From positions 1 to 12,261 of the forward strand of contig JANSYB010000019.1 in assembly GCA_024742655.1 (NCBI GenBank): a stretch of DNA of 12,261 nt, read 5' to 3'. The position numbers were made by a program, and so were the translations under genes. The DNA is from Paracoccaceae bacterium. GTDB taxonomy: Bacteria; Pseudomonadota; Alphaproteobacteria; Rhodobacterales; Rhodobacteraceae. Shown piece by piece: positions 6,378-12,261 of the stretch; the first letter of the stretch is position 1, and every line of letters begins with the position of its first letter. Under the pieces are notes generated by a model. It was not told where the DNA came from and did no database searches. It saw only the letters and a list, made by a program, of their open reading frames with translations.

Positions 6378-7802
6378 CTAATCCTCCAGAACCCAGGTGT
6401 CCTTGGTGCCGCCCCCCTGAGAGGAGTTGACCACCAGCGACCCTTTCTTGAGGGCCACGCGCGTCAGACCGCCCGGCGTGATCTGGATATTGCCGGGGCT
6501 GACCAGAACGAAGGGGCGCAGATCGACATGGCGCGGCGTGAGGCCGCTGCGCGAAAAGATCGGGACCGTCGACAGGCTCAGCGTGGGTTGCGCGATATAG
6601 TTGGACGGGCGCGCCTTGAGCTTGCGGCGAAAGGCGGCGATCTCCTTTTTCGTGGCGGTCGGCCCGATCAGCATCCCGTAGCCGCCCGAACCGTGCACCT
6701 CCTTGACCACGAGATCCCCGAGGTTGTCGAGCACATAGGCCAGTGCGTCCGGCTCCGAACAGCGCCAGGTCTGCACGTTTTGCAGGATCGGCCGCTCGCC
6801 GGTGTAGAACTCGACGATCTCGGGCATGTAGCTGTAGATGGCCTTGTCATCTGCGATCCCGGTGCCCGGCGCATTGGCAAGGGTCAGCCGGCCCGCGCGG
6901 TAGACATCCATCACGCCCGGCACGCCAAGCGCGCTGTCGGGGTTGAAGTTGAGCGGATCGAGAAAATCGTCATCGACGCGGCGGTAGAGCACGTCGATGG
7001 GTTTGTAGCCTTCGGTCGTGCGCATCGCCACGCGCCCGTCCACGACGCGCAAATCGTGCCCTTCGACCAGTTCCACACCCATCTGGTCGGCGAGGAACGC
7101 ATGTTCGAAATAGGCCGAGTTGTAGATCCCCGGCGTCAGCACCGCCACGACCGGGTCATGGTCCAGCCCCGCAGGCGCCGTCGCCGCCAGCGACCGGCGC
7201 AGGTTGACCGGGTAGTTCTGCACCGGGCGCACCCGGTTCTGCGAGAAAAGCTCTGGAAACATCTGGAGCATGGTTTCGCGGTTTTCCAGCATGTAGCTGA
7301 CACCCGAGGGCGTGCGGGCGTTGTCCTCCAGCACGTAGAATTCGCCGGGGCCGGTGCAGACAAGGTCGATGCCCACGATATGGGTATAGACGCCGCCCGG
7401 CGGCTCGACCCCGATCATGTGCGGCAGGAAGGCGTCATTGAGGCGGATCATCTCTTCGGGGATGCGGCCGGCCTTCAGGATTTCCTGATTGTGGTAGATG
7501 TCATGCAAAAAGGCGTTGATCGCGCGCACGCGCTGCTCGATGCCGCGTGACAGCTTGGACCACTCATGCCCCGATATGATGCGCGGAATGATATCGAAGG
7601 GGATCAGGCGTTCCTCGGCCTCGGCCTTGCCATAGACGTTGAAGGTGATGCCCGTAAGGCGGAACAACTCGTCCGCCTCGCGCTGCTTGGCGCGCAGGCG
7701 GGCGGGGTCTTCCTGATCGAACCAAGAATGAAAGCCGCGATAGGGCGCGCGCAGCGTGTCCTCTTTGCCCCACATTTCATCGAAAGGCCCGGATGCGTTC
7801 AT
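6378..7802 (-). CDS. Circularly permuted ATP-grasp protein (COG2308 type)
   Basis: First gene of the Anbu operon, 474 residues from the ATG at 7802 (MNASGPFDEMWG). That start has AGGTGG six bases upstream; an in-frame Met nine codons earlier would lie beyond that site. The family carries an ATP-grasp fold with rearranged order and is predicted to form amide or peptide-type bonds using ATP. Visible marks are VLEDNARTPSGVSYMLENR (157-175), which matches the metal/nucleotide-binding strand of glutathionylspermidine-synthetase-like enzymes, GIADDKAIYSYMPEIV (315-330), the glycine-rich nucleotide loop VVKEVHGSGGYGMLIG (365-380), HVDLRPFVLV (425-434) and a C-terminal NSSQGGGTKDTWVLED (459-474). All look intact. 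Together with the alpha-E, transglutaminase-like and Anbu genes it suggests synthesis and removal of a peptide tag or small peptide, a proposal from comparative genomics that this sequence supports only by gene order. Confidence 0.93.
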   Translation of the reverse strand: MNASGPFDEMWGKEDTLRAPYRGFHSWFDQEDPARLRAKQREADELFRLTGITFNVYGKAEAEERLIPFDIIPRIISGHEWSKLSRGIEQRVRAINAFLHDIYHNQEILKAGRIPEEMIRLNDAFLPHMIGVEPPGGVYTHIVGIDLVCTGPGEFYVLEDNARTPSGVSYMLENRETMLQMFPELFSQNRVRPVQNYPVNLRRSLAATAPAGLDHDPVVAVLTPGIYNSAYFEHAFLADQMGVELVEGHDLRVVDGRVAMRTTEGYKPIDVLYRRVDDDFLDPLNFNPDSALGVPGVMDVYRAGRLTLANAPGTGIADDKAIYSYMPEIVEFYTGERPILQNVQTWRCSEPDALAYVLDNLGDLVVKEVHGSGGYGMLIGPTATKKEIAAFRRKLKARPSNYIAQPTLSLSTVPIFSRSGLTPRHVDLRPFVLVSPGNIQITPGGLTRVALKKGSLVVNSSQGGGTKDTWVLED

Positions 7803-7805
7803 CGT

Positions 7806-7867
7806 CCCCCACCTGCTGGTCGACAACAACTATTTCAATCCGGTGCGGGGATGCCAGCAGGGGCATC
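7806..7867 (-). promoter_or_regulatory. Possible RNA structure masking the ATP-grasp ribosome-binding site
   Basis: Read as minus-strand RNA, hairpin GATGCC (7867-7862), loop CCTGCT (7861-7856), GGCATC (7855-7850) presents a loop fully complementary to AGCAGG (7817-7812), which runs into the AGGTGG ribosome-binding site of the gene starting at 7802. The longer match is CCTGCTGG (7861-7854) with CCAGCAGG (7819-7812), 8 bp. A competing pairing is CCCCGCACC (7850-7842) with GGTGGGGG (7813-7806), with one bulged base. These alternatives exclude each other as simple nested stems. The complementarity is seen; a regulatory role is inferred, and the high GC content raises the chance of coincidence. 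Confidence 0.35.
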
Positions 7868-7868
7868 A

Positions 7869-7892
7869 GGGCCGCCACTGTTTGGACGGCCC
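7869..7892 (-). terminator. GC-rich hairpin between the dehydrogenase gene and the Anbu operon
   Basis: GGGCCG and CGGCCC form a 6-bp stem, extendable to 9 bp (CCA with TGG) with one bulged base and a loop of about five bases. It lies 65 bases past the dehydrogenase stop and only one base from the next hairpin (7850-7867). It has no T-run, so it may be a weak terminator, an RNA-stabilising element or part of the leader of the Anbu operon. Confidence 0.3.
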
Positions 7893-7900
7893 ATGCAGGA

Positions 7901-7945
7901 ATTAGCGCAATTATTAGGCGATACGCATAAAAAATAGGCGACTTG
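7901..7945 (-). promoter_or_regulatory. AT-rich candidate promoter region of the Anbu operon with a 20-bp-spaced direct repeat
   Basis: This is an AT-rich patch in an otherwise GC-rich window. On the minus strand it contains AATAAT (7915-7910), five of six matches to a -10 box, but no convincing -35 at the right distance. The heptamer TAGGCGA (plus strand) occurs at 7915-7921 and again at 7935-7941, start-to-start 20 bp, two helical turns, as expected for a protein contacting one DNA face. It would control the four-gene operon starting at 7802. Promoter inferred; repeat seen directly. Confidence 0.35.
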
Positions 7946-7957
7946 AGAAGTGCCAGC

Positions 7958-8719
7958 CTAAAGTTGAACACCCTTGGTGAGCGCGCCGTCGATCACCAGG
8001 TTGGTCCCGGTGGTAAAACTCGACGCGGGGCTGGCAAGGAACACCACGCCGCGCGCGATCTCGTCCGGGCCTGCCATGCGTCCCGTGGGGTTGAGGCCAA
8101 GCGCCTCGGCAAAGAGGTCGGGGATGTTCTGTTCGATCGACTGCCAGATGCCGCCGTCGAAATATGTGTTGCCGGGTGAAACGGTGTTGGCGCGGATGTT
8201 CTTGTCGGCCAGTTTCATCGCCAGGCCCTGCGCATAATGCACCAGCGCGGCCTTGAAGGCGCCATAGGCCGGGCCGGTAAAGTCGATCTCGCGGCCCGAG
8301 ACCGAGGAAATCAGCGTGATGGAGGCCGCGTCGGAGGATTCCAGATGCGGCATGGCGGCGTTCACCATGCGCACCGAATGCATCATGTCGACGGCAAATC
8401 CCGCCTCCCAGGCGGCCTCGTCATCCTCGACGGCAAGCGCGGAGACATTCGCCACGATCATGTCGATCCCGCCAAGCGCGCCGCCCGCGTCGGCAACCCA
8501 GCCCTCAAGCGCGGCCTTGTCGGCCACATCCACCGCGCGCCCGAAGGCATTGACGCCCTTGGCCTTTAGCGTCTCGACCGTGGCCTCCACCTCGTCGGCG
8601 TTGCGCGCGCAGATCGCCACATCGGCGCCCTCATCGGCGAAAATCTCGGCGCAGCTGCGCCCGATGCCCTTCGTGCCGCCGGTGATCAGCGCGCGGCGTC
8701 CCTTCAATCCAAGATCCAT
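7958..8719 (-). CDS. Short-chain dehydrogenase/reductase (SDR), FabG-like
   Basis: A classical SDR oxidoreductase of 253 residues, the usual length. The NAD(P)-binding motif TGGTKGIG is at 13-20, the adenine-contacting region CARNADEVEATVETLKAKG at 37-55, and the NNAG-equivalent NVSA at 91-94. The catalytic residues are Ser139 (TLISSVSG), Tyr152 and Lys156 (YGAFK), with the usual 13-residue Ser-Tyr spacing. C-terminal LVIDGALTKGVQL matches the family end. Arg39 just after the second beta-strand may favour NADP(H). ATG 8719 has an AAGGA site about seven bases upstream and begins 11 bases after the formamidase-family stop, so the two are co-transcribed. Substrate unknown: a hydroxy- or oxo-intermediate of the neighbouring amide pathway is possible, and the FabG resemblance should not be read as fatty acid synthesis. 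Confidence 0.92.
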   Translation of the reverse strand: MDLGLKGRRALITGGTKGIGRSCAEIFADEGADVAICARNADEVEATVETLKAKGVNAFGRAVDVADKAALEGWVADAGGALGGIDMIVANVSALAVEDDEAAWEAGFAVDMMHSVRMVNAAMPHLESSDAASITLISSVSGREIDFTGPAYGAFKAALVHYAQGLAMKLADKNIRANTVSPGNTYFDGGIWQSIEQNIPDLFAEALGLNPTGRMAGPDEIARGVVFLASPASSFTTGTNLVIDGALTKGVQL

Positions 8720-8730
8720 GGGGTGTCCTT

Positions 8731-9714
8731 TCAGTCTATGTAGGTTTTGAGCATCGAGGCGCCCAGCGTGTATTTGGGGTCGACCATGTTGCCGACGCGC
8801 ATCTTGCCGGCCTGCGTGGCCAGGAAATAGGCCTCGGATTCCTCGAACGCGTAATCCTCCACCAGCCAGCGCACCAGATCGCGATAGGCCAGCCGCGCGG
8901 CATCCTCCATCGGTCGGGCGGAGCCGACGGACATGATGAATTCCTCGGTTTCAAGGCGCACGCCGGGGATCGACCAGCCCTTGATCAGGTCGATCTGCAG
9001 GACCACCGCGGCCGGGATCTCGACGGCCACGCCGCACAACTCGCCGTCACCCTGCCGGCCGTGGCAATCGCCGACAAAGAAATGCGCCTCGTCGCGCTGC
9101 ACGGGGAAATAGACGACCGCGCCGGGGGCCACGTCAGGCAGGTCCATGTTGCCGCCCCAGTAATCGGGCTGCAGCGAAGACACCGCCTCGATCTCGGGGC
9201 TGATGCCCATCGTGCCGATGAAGGGCTCATAGGGCAGGGTGACCCGGTCCGAGAAGATCACGCCGTCCTCGGTCACCTGCATCTTCTTGACGCGCTCGGG
9301 CGTGGCGGGGTTGAGATACATGTTGGCATCCGCCACCAGTGCGCCGAAACTGGGGATCAGCGCGGTCGTGCCGGCCGGTTGTGGCCCGCGCGGCAGGACC
9401 GAATGGATATGCACGGCCAGGACATCGCCCTTTTCGGCACCTTGCACGGCAATGGGGCCGTTCTGCGGGTTCACGAAGGGCATGTTCAGCTTTTGCGACG
9501 GCAGGTCGTCCTCGGTCTTGATGACGCCGCCGAAGGCATCGAGGGTTTCGACCTCGACCACGTCGCCGGGCGCGATGCGCAGGACCGGCTCGGCGTAGGG
9601 GCCATAGACATAATGGAACTCGCCCTGATCCTCTTCGCTGAGATGGTGGCGCGCGCCGGTTTGGCCTTGGGCCACGGCCTTGCGGCCCATGACCGAGTTC
9701 GAAATCCAGGACAT
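8731..9714 (-). CDS. Acetamidase/formamidase family amidohydrolase
   Basis: A 327-residue member of the FmdA/AmdA family, which hydrolyses short aliphatic amides such as formamide or acetamide to the acid and ammonia. Family landmarks: a beta-rich start with VLRIAPGDVVEVET (44-57), NPQNGPIAVQGAEKGD (82-97), AVHIHSV (100-106), PFIGTMGISPE (164-174), WGGNMDLPDVAPGAVVYFPV (186-205) and GDCHGRQGDGELCG (215-228), with His102/His104 and Asp216/His218/Glu225 as likely metal or active-site residues. It lacks the longer C-terminal tail of classical methylotroph formamidase and is close in size to the shorter bacterial homologues. The start at 9714 has GGAG about ten bases upstream. It lies 91 bases after the glutamine-synthetase-like gene and 11 before the SDR. 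The natural amide is unknown; linkage to a glutamate ligase suggests nitrogen recovery. Confidence 0.92.
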   Translation of the reverse strand: MSWISNSVMGRKAVAQGQTGARHHLSEEDQGEFHYVYGPYAEPVLRIAPGDVVEVETLDAFGGVIKTEDDLPSQKLNMPFVNPQNGPIAVQGAEKGDVLAVHIHSVLPRGPQPAGTTALIPSFGALVADANMYLNPATPERVKKMQVTEDGVIFSDRVTLPYEPFIGTMGISPEIEAVSSLQPDYWGGNMDLPDVAPGAVVYFPVQRDEAHFFVGDCHGRQGDGELCGVAVEIPAAVVLQIDLIKGWSIPGVRLETEEFIMSVGSARPMEDAARLAYRDLVRWLVEDYAFEESEAYFLATQAGKMRVGNMVDPKYTLGASMLKTYID

Positions 9715-9759
9715 GGCAGGTCAACTCCGTTTGCTGTGATGTCGTTTATCTAGGCGGGA

Positions 9760-9793
9760 CGGGGCGCAAGGGTAGAAAAATCCGCACGCCCCG
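9760..9793. repeat. 7-bp inverted repeat in the gap between the GS-like and amidase genes
   Basis: CGGGGCG (9760-9766) and CGCCCCG (9787-9793) are perfect complements separated by 20 bases, within the 91-bp gap 9715-9805. The loop is long and there is no T-run on either strand after the stem, so a true terminator is doubtful. I see no convincing promoter in the gap, which leaves co-transcription of both genes most likely. Confidence 0.25.
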
Positions 9794-9805
9794 CGGGTGT
9801 GGCGA

Positions 9806-11116
9806 TCAGTACGTGTCTTCGTAGGCGGCGCAGCGCGCGGCGGTGTCCAGCCCCTCGAGATGCGCCAGCTCGCCCTCCTTGTGGGCGCGGTAGACGGCGG
9901 CGAAATCCTTGGGGAACCAGCCGGTGACGACGGGTTCTGAGGTGAACGCCTCCAGCGCGGCCTCCAGGGTTTCGGGCAACCGTACGAAGCCGCGCGCCTG
10001 CAGGTCGGCGGGCGGCAGTAGCGACAGATCCTCTTCGGTGGGGGCGGGGGCCGTCAGGTCGTCCTCGATGCCCTGCGCCCCGGCATGCACGATTGCGGCC
10101 AGGGCCAGGTAGGGCGAGGCGGCGGCATCCGCCGCGCGGTATTCGATATTGAACTGGCGGGCGATCGACGCAGGATCCCGGACCGTGACCGGGCAGACCC
10201 GCAAAGACGCCTCGCGGTCGCGGAAGCCGAGGTTGTTATAGGCCGCCGACCAGCGATGCGGGGTCAGCCGTTCATAGGATATCGCCGAGGGCGCGGTCAG
10301 CGCGACGATGTTGGGCAGGTATTTCAGCACGCCCGCGGCAAAGGCATCGGTCAACTTGGACATCCCGCAGGGGCCGGCCTCGTCATAGGTGAGGGGGGTG
10401 CCTTCGTCGTCCACGAAACTCATGTGGATATGCACGCCGTTGCCCACGCTGGCGACATCGCGGATCGGCGTGAAGGTCGCCGCCTGGCCGAGGTGCCGGG
10501 CGGTCGACCGGGTCAGTTCGCGCAGGATCACGGCGTGATCGGCCGCCCGCACGCCCCGGGCCGGGGCGACAACGGCCTCGTACTGGCTGGGGCCGTATTC
10601 CTTCATGATGCTGTCCGGCTCGAGCCCGGCGGATTTCAGCGCCCCCATCAGAACCTCGCAGAGGTCGCGCTGACGCTCGAATCCTTCGCGGCTATAGGCC
10701 TGATTGACCAGTGGGGCGTCGGACTTGATCTGGAACTCATGCTCGAACGCGCAGACAAGATGGGCGCCGGCCACCGCATGCAGACGTGCCAGCGCGGATT
10801 TCAGGGCCGAGCGCAGGCAGAAATCCCACGGCTCGCCCTCCAGCGTGGTGATATCGCTAAGGATCAGGCGTTCGCGCTGCCCGTTGGGAAAGGTCACATC
10901 CAGATCGGCCTTGGCATCGGGGATCATCAACAGGTCGCCAAGGGCGCCGAACGGCGTTTCCGCGATCCTGTCGAAACAGGTGATCTGCACATTGGTCGGG
11001 GTCCATCCCAGTCCGCGCTGCAGGCGCTTGTTCATCTGGTCGGCCGGAAACGCCTTGCCGCGCACCCGTCCGGCGATGTCGCAGGTGGCAGCAAAAATCA
11101 GCGGCATGGAACTCAT
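9806..11116 (-). CDS. Glutamine synthetase-like glutamate-amine ligase
   Basis: A 436-residue member of the type I glutamine synthetase superfamily. Catalytic-barrel marks: FEHEF with Glu125/Glu127, KEYGPSQYE with Glu173/Glu180 (metal ligands), GNGVHIHMS with His229/His231, SYERLTPHRWSAAYNNLGFR (280-299), ASLRVCP (303-309) and EYRAADAAASPYLALAA (325-341). The fold and ATP/glutamate sites therefore look complete. The N-terminal domain is short and lacks the DGSS-type ammonia-site motif of housekeeping enzymes, and the C-terminal loop reads DLSLLPPAD with no tyrosine where GlnA is adenylylated. It is thus more like gamma-glutamyl-amine ligases (PuuA/IpuC type) than GlnA; the amine partner is unknown. 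The start at 11116 overlaps the regulator stop as ATGA, with AGGGA nine bases upstream, indicating coupled translation and control by that RpiR protein. Confidence 0.9.
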   Translation of the reverse strand: MSSMPLIFAATCDIAGRVRGKAFPADQMNKRLQRGLGWTPTNVQITCFDRIAETPFGALGDLLMIPDAKADLDVTFPNGQRERLILSDITTLEGEPWDFCLRSALKSALARLHAVAGAHLVCAFEHEFQIKSDAPLVNQAYSREGFERQRDLCEVLMGALKSAGLEPDSIMKEYGPSQYEAVVAPARGVRAADHAVILRELTRSTARHLGQAATFTPIRDVASVGNGVHIHMSFVDDEGTPLTYDEAGPCGMSKLTDAFAAGVLKYLPNIVALTAPSAISYERLTPHRWSAAYNNLGFRDREASLRVCPVTVRDPASIARQFNIEYRAADAAASPYLALAAIVHAGAQGIEDDLTAPAPTEEDLSLLPPADLQARGFVRLPETLEAALEAFTSEPVVTGWFPKDFAAVYRAHKEGELAHLEGLDTAARCAAYEDTY

Positions 11117-11961
11117 GTCGGATCATCCCTCGGTGTCAGTCTCAGTGTCTCCCACGCCTCCATCCGGGCGCGGGTGTTGTCCCAGTCATGTTCGGCGATA
11201 TGCGTGACGATGGCCTCGGTCACGGCCAGTGCTGCCGAATATGTATCCCAAAGCGTGCCGCTGTCGATGGGCACGGGCATCACCTCGTGCGCATGTTTGG
11301 CGATCGGCGAAATCCATTTGTCGGTCATCAGCAGGACGCGCGCCTGACGTGTCTGAAGCGCCTGGTTGGCCAGCCGGTCCAGCCGGGCCTCGTATCGCCG
11401 GAAATCCACCAGGTACAGGATGTCGCCCTGCCGCATGCGCAACAGGTAATCGGGCCATATCTCGTCATCGGCGGGCAGGTGATAGACATCCTTGCGGATC
11501 AGGCGCAGGTGAAAGGTCAGATGCTTGGCGATGGTGTCGCTGATACGCCCGCCAAGAATGTAGATGCGCCGTCTTGGGTCGGTCAGCAGGTTGCAGATGC
11601 GGATGAACTGTTCTTCGGTGATCGCGTCGGCGGCCATCGCCATCTGCGAGGTAGATTTTGCGATGAAATCCTTCAGGAACCCGCCTTCGACGGGGCGGTC
11701 GGGCGCATGCAGGTCCAGAGGCGAGCGCAGACCCTGCTTGAGTTCGGAAATCAACTCGCGCTGGAATTCCTGATAGCCGTCCAGCCCGATCTTGGTGACA
11801 AACCGCGAGATGGACGGGGCCGAGACCTCGGAATGGCGGGCCAGCTCGTGAATCGGCGACAGGCCCGAAAACGGGTAGTCCGACAGGATTGTGGCGGCCA
11901 GCTTGCGCTCTCCGGTGGTCAGGGTGTCAGCCGCCTTCACGATGCGTTCGCGGATCATCAT
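11113..11961 (-). CDS. MurR/RpiR family transcriptional regulator (HTH plus SIS domain)
   Basis: A 282-residue cytoplasmic DNA-binding regulator. Residues 1-75 form the RpiR helix-turn-helix domain (TTGERKLAATILSDYPF at 15-31; recognition region SEVSAPSISRFVTKIGLDGY at 44-63). After a linker, residues about 105-265 form a SIS domain (RRIYILGGRISDTIAKHL at 131-148; DILYLVDFRRYE at 180-191; RQARVLLMTD at 205-214), which normally binds a phosphosugar but in related regulators senses other small ligands. Two adjacent ATGs (11961 and 11958) are possible; AAAGG lies 12-15 bases upstream, a rather long spacing. It heads the operon with the GS-like ligase (ATGA overlap) and is divergent from a cysteine hydrolase gene, so it probably controls both directions from the 196-bp region between them. 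Repressor or activator mode and ligand are unknown. Confidence 0.93.
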   Translation of the reverse strand: MMIRERIVKAADTLTTGERKLAATILSDYPFSGLSPIHELARHSEVSAPSISRFVTKIGLDGYQEFQRELISELKQGLRSPLDLHAPDRPVEGGFLKDFIAKSTSQMAMAADAITEEQFIRICNLLTDPRRRIYILGGRISDTIAKHLTFHLRLIRKDVYHLPADDEIWPDYLLRMRQGDILYLVDFRRYEARLDRLANQALQTRQARVLLMTDKWISPIAKHAHEVMPVPIDSGTLWDTYSAALAVTEAIVTHIAEHDWDNTRARMEAWETLRLTPRDDPT

Positions 11962-12007
11962 GGGTGATGCGTTGCCTTTCGTTTAGGCAAGGGTGTTTGA
12001 ATTGAGG

Positions 12008-12060
12008 TTTCAGGTCAACAATTTTCATTGACATTGAAATTCCAGTTTCGTTTCCTTTCA
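12008..12060. promoter_or_regulatory. Candidate RpiR operator and hydrolase promoter in the divergent region
   Basis: TTTCA (12023-12027) and TGAAA (12035-12039) form an inverted repeat with a 7-base centre. The centre overlaps a perfect TTGACA (12028-12033), a -35 hexamer for the plus-strand hydrolase gene at 12158; the matching -10 (about 12051-12056) is poor. Further TTTCA copies lie at 12008-12012 and 12056-12060. On the minus strand TTGACC (12018-12013) could serve the regulator gene. A protein bound to the repeat would cover the -35. The rest of 11962-12157 shows a weak hairpin (12099-12118) and no gene I trust. Confidence 0.45.
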
Positions 12061-12157
12061 CGCATGACTCCTGCTGCCGCTGCCACCGGCCCTGTGCCCG
12101 GATCGACGCTTTGGTCCGACCGGAAACCGGGCCTTTTCACACGGAAGAGTGCACTAC

Positions 12158-12261
12158 ATGCCTGAAGCCACCCAAGCCGTCTTGACGCGCGACGTGCCCC
12201 TTGTGCCCGATCAATCGGCGCTTCTGTTCATCGACGTCCAGAATTTCAGCGCCAAGCGGAA
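12158..12261 (+). CDS. Isochorismatase-like cysteine hydrolase, 3' end cut off
   Basis: Only 34 codons are visible. The sequence MPEATQAVLT...VPDQSALLFIDVQNFSAKR has the typical first beta-strand of the isochorismatase/cysteine hydrolase superfamily, with Asp26 in FIDVQN as the first member of the usual Asp-Lys-Cys triad. This superfamily includes N-carbamoylsarcosine amidase, ureidoacrylate hydrolase (RutB) and nicotinamidase, mostly C-N bond hydrolases. ATG 12158 has GGAAGAG eight bases upstream. It is divergent from the RpiR gene, so it is likely part of the same regulon as the GS-like ligase and the amidase. The specific substrate cannot be told from this fragment, and the rest of the catalytic triad is outside the window. 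Confidence 0.85.
   Translation, partial: MPEATQAVLTRDVPLVPDQSALLFIDVQNFSAKR

Noticed and set aside
4028..7550. Long plus-strand open frames (4028-4912, 5482-6381, 6528-7550) opposite the Anbu operon
   Set aside because: All are shadows of the four minus-strand genes, with no family motif.
7958..8719. Calling the SDR fabG
   Set aside because: The motifs are shared by all classical SDRs, and there is no acyl-carrier or fatty acid synthesis gene nearby.
9806..11116. Merging the GS-like ligase with the Anbu operon as one amidoligase system
   Set aside because: Both are amide-bond-forming types, but they are separated by two genes and an apparent promoter region, and the GS-like gene is coupled to its own RpiR regulator.
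10085..11347. A 420-codon open frame on the plus strand, opposite the GS-like and RpiR genes
   Set aside because: It crosses two well-supported genes on the other strand, has biased low-complexity composition and no recognisable motif.
12064..12165. A 33-codon open frame overlapping the start of the cysteine hydrolase, as a possible leader peptide
   Set aside because: There is no ribosome-binding site before its ATG (the upstream bases are pyrimidine-rich), and the peptide shows no run of regulatory codons; chance is likely in this GC content.

Overview
The window is GC-rich, densely packed and read mostly from the minus strand. Protein families, codon choice and gene content suggest an alphaproteobacterium, most likely of the Rhodobacteraceae/Roseobacter group; this is an inference from style, not from a marker gene. 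I found no tRNA, rRNA, insertion sequence, phage gene or CRISPR array.

Layout: (1) positions 1-3862 hold an acyl-CoA module. It contains an enoyl-CoA hydratase-like gene cut by the left edge (ECHDC3 type, both catalytic glutamates replaced), a second crotonase-family gene on the opposite strand that keeps both glutamates, and, divergent from that one, a single-chain ADP-forming acyl-CoA synthetase. (2) 3875-7802 (minus) is a tight four-gene operon: circularly permuted ATP-grasp protein, alpha-E protein, transglutaminase-like cysteine peptidase, and Anbu, the bacterial proteasome-related N-terminal threonine hydrolase. (3) 7958-11961 (minus) is a nitrogen/amide module: RpiR-type regulator, glutamine-synthetase-like ligase (4-base overlap), acetamidase/formamidase, and a short-chain dehydrogenase. 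(4) From 12158 (plus), divergent from the regulator, starts an isochorismatase-like cysteine hydrolase cut by the right edge.

How the genes may work together: the first module can activate a carboxylic acid to its CoA thioester and process an enoyl-CoA. The Anbu operon is the most interesting part. It pairs an ATP-dependent ligase-type protein with two predicted peptide-bond or isopeptide-bond hydrolases, so making and removing a peptide-like tag or metabolite is a reasonable but unproven model. The last module pairs amide hydrolysis with a glutamate-amine ligase under an RpiR sensor, which fits nitrogen scavenging from an unknown amide or amine.

Non-coding structure that the genes do not explain: two adjacent hairpins and a possible loop-to-ribosome-binding-site pairing in the leader of the Anbu operon (7806-7892), a 20-bp-spaced direct repeat upstream of it, a TTTCA-N7-TGAAA inverted repeat that contains a perfect TTGACA element in the rpiR/hydrolase divergent region, and two palindromes in the crotonase/synthetase divergent region.
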